Source of the DNA: Lentisphaerota bacterium
Lineage (GTDB): Bacteria; Verrucomicrobiota; Kiritimatiellia; RFP12; JAAYNR01
Reading direction: 5' to 3'
Assembly: GCA_012520735.1 (NCBI GenBank)
Contig: JAAYNR010000029.1
Location: forward strand, 1-32,752
DNA: 32,752 nucleotides
Below are positions 32,706 through 32,752 of this stretch, one piece after another (position 1 is the stretch's first letter; the number at the start of each line of letters is the position of its first letter). Under the pieces are notes generated by a model. It was not told where the DNA came from and searched no databases. It worked only from the letters and a program-made list of their open reading frames with translations. A program made the translations under genes and the position numbers.

Positions 32706-32734
32706 TTGACATTTAGCTGGTTTTTTGTCATAGT
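32706..32734 (+). promoter_or_regulatory. Possible promoter leading out of the window
   Basis: A perfect -35 TTGACA (32706-32711) is followed by CATAGT at 17 bp or TAGTAT at 19 bp. No gene starts before the window ends, so this is tentative. Confidence 0.35.
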
Positions 32735-32752
32735 ATTGGTATTCGGAACAAC

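Overview
The window looks like the chromosome of an anaerobic or facultatively anaerobic bacterium, most likely from the PVC superphylum (Lentisphaerota, Kiritimatiellota or Verrucomicrobiota). This is inferred from gene content: a secreted WXXGXW-repeat protein, a DnaK tail of the [12 protein letters not shown] type, a HAD hydrolase of a type I associate with this group, a glycyl radical enzyme (oxygen-sensitive chemistry), a candidate sigma-54 promoter, and intergenic DNA full of small dispersed repeats. No rRNA, tRNA, CRISPR array, transposase or prophage gene was found.

Layout. 1-475: non-coding, with a multi-hairpin repeat and the promoter of the first gene. 476-2287 (+): secreted WXXGXW-repeat protein. 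2291-5789 (-): HAD hydrolase, recN and an EamA transporter. 5968-9927 (-): dnaK-groES-groEL, ending in a perfect terminator hairpin. 9928-11049: repeat-rich non-coding DNA. 11050-15450 (+): leucine operon leader with a Leu-rich leader peptide and attenuator, then leuA, leuC, leuD and a TIM-barrel isomerase. 15450-22014 (+): a CPA2 cation/proton antiporter, a giant AsmA-like envelope protein and an MTA/SAH deaminase-type amidohydrolase. 22077-26411 (-): four exported proteins (unknown secreted protein, lipoprotein, YdjY-domain protein, 59-residue lipoprotein). 26593-32478 (+): a five-gene block with a secreted family-14-type polysaccharide lyase, a zinc alcohol dehydrogenase, a glycyl radical enzyme, a sugar epimerase-like TIM barrel and a radical-SAM activase. 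32479-32752: hairpin repeats, one sharing 27 bp with the left end, and a possible outward promoter.

Two parts deserve most attention. First, the 26.6-32.5 kb block reads as one catabolic operon. The outer lyase keeps what I recall as the full catalytic set of the family (K, SxR, YxY, at the same spacings). The cytoplasmic genes encode a Cys-x-Glu dehydratase-type glycyl radical enzyme whose presumed substrate pocket differs from glycerol dehydratase, together with an oxidoreductase, an isomerase and the activase. This suggests an oxygen-independent route for breaking down a uronate- or sugar-derived product; the substrate is unknown. Second, the leu leader holds a complete classical attenuator: a short peptide with six Leu codons in 17 residues, a stop codon abutting an 11-bp antiterminator strand, and a terminator just before leuA.
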